Positions 33,201 to 37,498 of a stretch of 37,498 nt of DNA are shown here, one piece after another. Location of the stretch: positions 1-37,498 of the forward strand of contig CAAGGT010000180.1 in assembly GCA_900769465.1 (NCBI GenBank), written 5' to 3'. A program made the translations under genes and the position numbers. The stretch comes from Bacteroidaceae bacterium. Lineage in GTDB: Bacteria > Bacteroidota > Bacteroidia > Bacteroidales > Bacteroidaceae. Positions within the stretch are counted from its first letter, which is position 1; each line of letters opens with the position of its first letter. A model generated the notes under the pieces. It made no database searches. It had not been told where the DNA came from and saw only the letters and a list, made by a program, of their open reading frames with translations.

Positions 33201-34847
33201 GAAGTGGCCTTCATCAGGAGCGACTACCGCAGAGGACATTTCAACGGCAACATATCCCTCACACGCCTGCCGCTCGGTATAACCCAAGCATTCATTGACA
33301 GGGAAGGTGTGATAATAGACGGATACCTGAACAGCAAGATAGGATTCAAGGGAACCCTTGCCGACATGAGAAGCAACGGTTACATACAGCTTGACTCCAC
33401 ATACGCCTACAGCCCCATGCTTGGCGCGACGCTGCACCCTGCCGAGGAGAAGATAATGATTGAGAACAACCGCATCAACCTGCAGAAATACCACATATAC
33501 GACAAGGCCAATACCCCATTCGTGATAAACGGCATTGTGGACGTAACGAACCTTCTCAATCCCAGACTTAACCTGTGGCTCAATGCAACAAACTACGAGA
33601 TACTCAACACACCGCGTGATGCCGGCAAGATGGTATATGGCAAGATGTATGTCGACCTTCGCAGCATGCTACGCGGCACACTCAACGACATAAACATGGC
33701 AGGCGACCTCACAGTGTTGAGTAACAGCAACTTTGCCTACGTGATACCCGAAACGGCATTTGACAGCAATAAGGACCTTGACGGGCTTGTGGAGTTCGTG
33801 AATTTCAACGACACAACAACTGTGGAGCAGCTTGAGCCCACCGACATTGACCTGGGTAACATAAAGGCCAACCTCAACATCATAATAAAAGAGGGAGCAA
33901 AGCTCTCGCTCGACTTTGACAGCTCGCGCGAGAACTATGTCAGCATTGAGGGCGACGGTAACCTGAATGCCACATACGACAGCAAGAACGGATTCGGCGT
34001 AAACGGAATATACAAGCTCTCAGGCGGACAGGTAAAGCTCACGCTACCCGTTATACCGCTGAAGACGTTCTACATACAGGAGGGCGGCCGCCTCACCTGG
34101 ACAGGAGACCTCTTCAACCCCACGCTCGATGTTACCGCAATGGAAAGCACCACCGTAGCTGTGGAGATGGATGACAACAGCATACAACCCGTTGTCTTCA
34201 ATGCCGGTGTCGTGGTAAGCAACACCATCAACGACCTGGGCATAGACTTCACAATGTCGGCCCCCGACAATTCCGTCATACAGAGCCAACTCAACGCACT
34301 CGACCGCGAGACACTCAACCGCTATGCAGTGGCAATGATAATCACCGGCACCTACCTCGGTGCCCGCCAGGGAGTAACCGCGACAAACGCCTTGAGTTCA
34401 TTCCTCGATGCCAAGATAAACGAGATATCGGGTACCGCAATAAAGAACTTCGACGTGAACATAGGCATCAACGACGGGTTGAATGCCGAGACAGGCAACA
34501 CCTATACCAGTTACTCGTTCAGCTTCAGCAAGCGCTTCTTCAACGACCGCATAACGGTTGTCATTGGCGGCGAGGTGAACAGCGGCGACCGCCCCGACAA
34601 GGCATCGGGCAGCAACACCTTCATAAACAACGTGTCACTTGAATGGAGGCTCAACGAAGAAGGCAACAGATACATACGCATATTCTACGACAAGAACTAC
34701 CAGTCACTGCTCGAGGGCGAGATAACCGAAACAGGCGTGGGATATGTATACAAACGCAAGCTCAACAGCCTGAAAGAACTGTTCACCTTCAAAAGGAAGA
34801 ACAAGAAGAACAAGCAGACTGAGACAACAAGCACAAGACAACGATGA
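30249..34847 (+). CDS. tamB: TamB/AsmA-like translocation and assembly protein
   Basis: The product has 1532 residues. One N-terminal membrane helix (about 12-34) anchors it in the inner membrane; the rest is a very long run of beta-strand repeats spanning the periplasm, as in the AsmA/TamB/VPS13-like lipid-transfer group. The start (AIVAKACEEIGARSGYKVDM, LSFPLKLKARDFSMSKGETLYFSG) is the AsmA-type entry, and the last 350 residues carry the TamB C-terminal domain (DUF490): LKTFYIQEGGRLTWTGDLFNPTLDVTA, VSNTINDLGIDFTMSAPDN, YAVAMIITGTYLG and VNIGINDG. The stop overlaps the next gene by 4 nt (34844-34847). It works with an Omp85-type partner in outer-membrane assembly; a lipid-transport role is also proposed for the family. 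Confidence 0.93.
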   Translation: MEKRNRVHIILRTVLMIVVVPTVIIGILIALIYLPPVQRAIVAKACEEIGARSGYKVDMKSVTLSFPLKLKARDFSMSKGETLYFSGNGIDANISLLPLFSGEVEINYILLEGIDIDTHDLLPDAHVEGKVGYLRAVARNADLQQAVADIRQLYITDTDIDIALTGSSDDEESQPLEWIVKLHSGRIRNSRIGISIPDDTLKAGLYIDELQLDRGSIDIPTSSFAVKSLALHGCSMDYDKGDKTPEQTPLDHISLEKIYIDATDLRYATLDDISANITHISLEQPGGLAITDASTLFTSNSDTLTLHRFSIESRNGSRISCHSTIPQKALKDPQGERFVAELSAVVDKRDLARLVTPDVYDKLHYFNGPMLEAGLALGGNIQQIDIDTVMLNFNGVGSFNANGNIKEILDKEKRNGYIALKGEIDDIGLFTGHHNDSVDIKATADGKIDYSCDIIGAEMALRSADAVIDATGHYDIADTTYNAEIKVEQLALANILPDIPLHRLKMGLKAKGCGTDLFDTGTHYDVEIEVDTLHYAGYRLHSISAKALQSDNVSSIEVDGKERELLFGIDATTTLNASGIDNRTTIELTNADLKEIGVVDSLLKVSANIDIAATSDLKESHSLKVNGSSMAIMTKQNRFTPEDLSLDFTTSPGGTSIKMLNGDLKIDGEMDCGYNGLFAAMDEIARMNGSIMSGKSKLYHLDDYERVLPRISLDFKCGERNVLHNFLAFTGIGTKRISVDADISQKRGLNINGNILGFSSGDISLDSIKFVTRQHNEKLHYIMGGIGLHIASLDEEHSHNALLYGNILHDTITTNIMLRDDIGKIESKVSFATHLTPGNLNIHFAPEALILGAPFAFSKRNHINIGKAMSVDANVVFTGSDNAGFHLYTIPDEKAKYNANLNIFNINLSRISSSLPGLPDIGGNIFAKLNYRKDKDGDTFTCNANANGITYNGYKAGDGNIKLIYSPKTDEVHDISCTIGHNGKEVAFIRSDYRRGHFNGNISLTRLPLGITQAFIDREGVIIDGYLNSKIGFKGTLADMRSNGYIQLDSTYAYSPMLGATLHPAEEKIMIENNRINLQKYHIYDKANTPFVINGIVDVTNLLNPRLNLWLNATNYEILNTPRDAGKMVYGKMYVDLRSMLRGTLNDINMAGDLTVLSNSNFAYVIPETAFDSNKDLDGLVEFVNFNDTTTVEQLEPTDIDLGNIKANLNIIIKEGAKLSLDFDSSRENYVSIEGDGNLNATYDSKNGFGVNGIYKLSGGQVKLTLPVIPLKTFYIQEGGRLTWTGDLFNPTLDVTAMESTTVAVEMDDNSIQPVVFNAGVVVSNTINDLGIDFTMSAPDNSVIQSQLNALDRETLNRYAVAMIITGTYLGARQGVTATNALSSFLDAKINEISGTAIKNFDVNIGINDGLNAETGNTYTSYSFSFSKRFFNDRITVVIGGEVNSGDRPDKASGSNTFINNVSLEWRLNEEGNRYIRIFYDKNYQSLLEGEITETGVGYVYKRKLNSLKELFTFKRKNKKNKQTETTSTRQR

Positions 34848-37162
34848 GACGTATCGCACTATACATTTTGGCCACACTGCTGACAGTATCCTGTTCCACC
34901 ACCCGGTACGTACCCGATGGTGACAGACTATACACCGGAATAAAGAAGGTGGTGTTTACCGATGCCAAAGAGAATGCCGCCGGCGCAGTAGGCAAGACTG
35001 CCGTCAGCGAGGCACGATATGCCCTGGACTACGCCCCCAACGGCTCCATTGCCGGCAGCTCCACCCTGCGCACCCTGCCCGTGGGACTATGGTGGTACAA
35101 TGCACTGCACGACTCACAGAGCAAATTCGGCAAATGGCTCTTCAAGCGACTTGCCAAGGAGCCGGTGCTGCTGTCCAAAGTAAACCCCGACCTGCGTGCC
35201 GACGTGGCCACCAATGTACTCAAATACTATGGCTATTTCAACGGCAGTGTAGAGGCAACCATACTCCCGTCAGAGAAAAACCACAAAAAGGCAAAAGTCA
35301 GCTACACAGCCACATTGGGCACACCCTTCCACTACGACAGCATAGCATACTGCAACTTCTCCCCAACAGCCGACAGCCTCATACACCGCGCCTGGGACAA
35401 ACGCATCATACGCCCCGGGCAGCAATTCGATGCCGCAGCAATGGAAGAGGAACGCACACGAATCAGCAACCTGCTCCGTAACAATGGATTCTACAATTTC
35501 CAACCGGGATTCATCACCTTCCTTGCCGACACCATCAACCGTCCCGGCTATGTAGCCCTGCGCATACAACCCACCAAGGATATGCCACAAGAGGCCAATG
35601 AAATAAGGCGAATAGGCAATATAACCATCCGTGTACGCAACAATGACACCAATGGCACAGCACCCCTGCGCCAGAAGGCCGACACCCTTAAACGCCGTAA
35701 TATAACATACATATATTACGGGAAGAAAGTCCCCGTGCGCATTGGCCCCTTGATGCGCAACATACAGATAAGAGAAGGCGAGCTATACTCACAGAACAAA
35801 CAACAGAACGCCGTCAACAAGTTGAGCCAGATGAACATCTTCAACAGTTTCAGGCTCAACCTCATTCCACGCGAAGGCACAGACCTGCTCGACCTTGACA
35901 TAACCACGCAGCTCGACAAGCCCTACGACTTCACCTTTGAACTCAACGCCACAGCCAAGAGCAACAACCAGATTGGACCGGGCGCCAAGATAAGCCTCGC
36001 CAAAAGGAACGTCTTCCGTGGCGGAGAGACACTCAAACTCACACTATCAGGCTCATACGAATGGCAGACCGACAACAAGATACAGGGCAATGCAGCAATG
36101 GTTAACTCCTGGGAAGGCGGAGCAGACCTGTCACTGAATTTTCCCCGGCTCTATTTTCCGCTGCTAAACAGACGTTATACACGTCTCCCGGCCACAACAT
36201 CATTCCGTCTCTTTGCAAATATAATGAACCGTTCAGGCTTCTTCAGGATGATACAGGCCGGTGGAGATGCCACATACAAGATACAGAGCAGCTCCACCAC
36301 CACACACACCGTCATTCCCTTCCGTCTGACATACGATATGCTGCTCAACACAACCGAGAAATTCGACAACATAGTAGGCAGCAACAAAGCCATCCGCAAC
36401 AGCTTCCGCAACCAGTTCATACCGGCTATGCAATATAGCTACACATATGACAACGCAAACACCAGACACCGCAACAAGAGCAAGATAGACCTCTCCGTAA
36501 CATCGGGCGGAAACATCACCTCACTACTCTTTGCCGCCTTCGGCAAGCCACTTGACCAAAAGAACAAGAACATCTTCGGCAACCCCTATGCCCAGTTCAT
36601 AAAGGCCACAGCCGAACTGCGCCAGCTATGGAAAATAGACAACAACCAATACATCGCTACACGCATTATGGCAGGCGCCATACACAGCTATGGAAACTCT
36701 GAATATGCACCATACAGCGAACAGTTCTACATTGGCGGCCCCAACAGCCTTCGCGCCTTTACCGTACGCTCCGTAGGCCCTGGCAGCTACCGCCCCGATA
36801 ATGTCAACAGCTACACCCATCTCGACGAGACAGGAACACTAAAAATGGAGATGAACATCGAATACCGCTTCAGGATAATCTCCGACCTTCACGGCGCAAT
36901 CTTTGTCGATGCAGGAAACATCTGGCTCCTGAAAGAGGATGAGGAACGCCCCGGTGGAGCATTCCGGTTCGACACCTTTGGCAAACAGATAGCCCTGAAC
37001 ACCGGCATCGGCGCACGCTACGATCTGGGCATCCTTGTCATACGTCTTGACCTGGGACTGGGCCTGCACGCCCCCTACAAAACCAAACACAGCGGCTACT
37101 TCAACCTCAACCCACTGAAAGAAGGATTCGCCTGGAACTTCGCCATCGGATATCCGTTCTAA
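34844..37162 (+). CDS. tamL: Omp85-family lipoprotein TamL (BamA/TamA-like)
   Basis: The product has 772 residues. A signal peptide ends in LTVSC (Cys17), giving the lipid-modified form of TamA seen in Bacteroidetes and called TamL. The N-terminal periplasmic part has POTRA-like repeats (about 25-380; LRADVATNVLKYYGYFNGSVEA, EEERTRISNLLRNNGFYNFQ, NAVNKLSQMNIFNSFRLNLI). A 16-strand-type barrel fills the C-terminal half, with the L6 segment IGGPNSLRAFTVRSVGPG standing in for the VRGF/Y motif and a last strand ending in phenylalanine (WNFAIGYPF). It is translated together with tamB through an ATGA overlap, and the two form the assembly unit. Confidence 0.93.
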   Translation: MRRIALYILATLLTVSCSTTRYVPDGDRLYTGIKKVVFTDAKENAAGAVGKTAVSEARYALDYAPNGSIAGSSTLRTLPVGLWWYNALHDSQSKFGKWLFKRLAKEPVLLSKVNPDLRADVATNVLKYYGYFNGSVEATILPSEKNHKKAKVSYTATLGTPFHYDSIAYCNFSPTADSLIHRAWDKRIIRPGQQFDAAAMEEERTRISNLLRNNGFYNFQPGFITFLADTINRPGYVALRIQPTKDMPQEANEIRRIGNITIRVRNNDTNGTAPLRQKADTLKRRNITYIYYGKKVPVRIGPLMRNIQIREGELYSQNKQQNAVNKLSQMNIFNSFRLNLIPREGTDLLDLDITTQLDKPYDFTFELNATAKSNNQIGPGAKISLAKRNVFRGGETLKLTLSGSYEWQTDNKIQGNAAMVNSWEGGADLSLNFPRLYFPLLNRRYTRLPATTSFRLFANIMNRSGFFRMIQAGGDATYKIQSSSTTTHTVIPFRLTYDMLLNTTEKFDNIVGSNKAIRNSFRNQFIPAMQYSYTYDNANTRHRNKSKIDLSVTSGGNITSLLFAAFGKPLDQKNKNIFGNPYAQFIKATAELRQLWKIDNNQYIATRIMAGAIHSYGNSEYAPYSEQFYIGGPNSLRAFTVRSVGPGSYRPDNVNSYTHLDETGTLKMEMNIEYRFRIISDLHGAIFVDAGNIWLLKEDEERPGGAFRFDTFGKQIALNTGIGARYDLGILVIRLDLGLGLHAPYKTKHSGYFNLNPLKEGFAWNFAIGYPF

Positions 37163-37185
37163 AAAAAGTACCAAGTACATTTTTT
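37162..37185 (+). terminator. Weak terminator of tamL
   Basis: AAAAAAGTAC and GTACATTTTTT form an inverted repeat around CAA, directly at the tamL stop, with a T-tract. The paired core is short and A/T-rich. Confidence 0.4.
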
Positions 37186-37498
37186 AATAAATTGAATACA
37201 CCATAGTAGTTAGCCCCAAGGTCTTTTATCTAAACTTTTTTTTGGAGGGGGCACTACGCGGCTCAGTAGAAAATTAGTGTGGGCATCGTCGCGTTTGAGT
37301 CATATTCTACTGCACTCCTCAATCTTAATTGTTCACTTGCATTTTCTTCAAGTCTTTGACAACATGCGCTAATCGTGAGCCGCACGGCACAAACTATGTC
37401 TGTGCTGCGTGCGACCTATCACTGCACATGTTATCGATTTTGTAAACAAAATTCTTTCATCTACTTTCGTCGCGCGAAAGTAGCAAAGCGCCCGGCAG
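37163..37498. other. Gene-free right end with the second repeat copy
   Basis: I see no gene in these 336 bases. After the tamL terminator comes a unique stretch (37186-37259) with a run of eight or more T, then the inverted copy of the left-end repeat (37260-37457) and a hairpin CTACTTTCG-TCGCG-CGAAAGTAG (37461-37483). The last bases (37476-37498) resemble 95-116 at the left end. Confidence 0.6.
37260..37457 (-). repeat. Dispersed repeat, right copy (inverted relative to 399-651)
   Basis: Its reverse complement matches the left copy nearly completely from 37457 to about 37317 and again in a 24-bp block at 37260-37283. The central segment between these blocks is shorter here (about 25 nt against about 70 nt). 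The hairpin-forming part is the same in both copies. There is no ORF or transposase. Confidence 0.85.

Noticed and set aside
37460..37498. CRISPR-like or transposon terminal repeat at the right end
   Set aside because: There is a single hairpin with no repeat-spacer periodicity and no transposase; the window ends before any more can be seen.

Overview
The window looks like a piece of a Bacteroidales chromosome, probably from a gut commensal of the Bacteroidaceae/Prevotellaceae/Muribaculaceae type. The reasons are: genes without Shine-Dalgarno sites but with A/T-rich leaders; several promoters of the Bacteroidetes type (TTTG, about 19-21 nt, TAnnTTTG); many lipoproteins; giant secreted proteins ending in a type IX-secretion-like tail; and a TamB gene coupled to a lipoprotein Omp85 (TamL). 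Family assignments come from reading motifs in the translations; no database search was run.

Layout. 1-730: no convincing gene; a strong hairpin and one copy of a dispersed repeat. 731-1807 (minus): a small DUF4878-like lipoprotein and a YiiX-like permuted papain-fold lipoprotein. 1984-16163 (minus): a polysaccharide/glycoprotein-directed locus of two giant secreted proteins, a 1741-residue multi-module protein with no recognisable catalytic domain and a 2891-residue GH89 alpha-N-acetylglucosaminidase, with a 53-residue peptide gene between them. All three probably share one transcript starting near 16283 and ending at the hairpin at 1843-1880. 16475-27796: housekeeping genes: guanine deaminase, a LytS/LytTR-type two-component pair, nadC, rlmH, a beta-helix lipoprotein, pepD, a small conserved membrane protein, an OmpH/Skp-like lipoprotein, aspA, an initiator tRNA, and a TetR regulator coupled to an RluA-type pseudouridine synthase. 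27896-30011 (minus): an M16 peptidase overlapping a cyclophilin-type lipoprotein. 30249-37162 (plus): tamB and tamL, overlapping by 4 nt, for outer-membrane protein or lipid handling. 37163-37498: a second copy of the dispersed repeat, in opposite orientation to the one at the left end.

The parts most worth a second look are the two-giant-plus-peptide locus, in which both giants share paralogous modules and nearly the same C-terminal tail, and the inverted repeat pair of about 200-250 bp that bounds the window. I did not see a phage, CRISPR array, transposase, or a clearly new multi-gene defence system.
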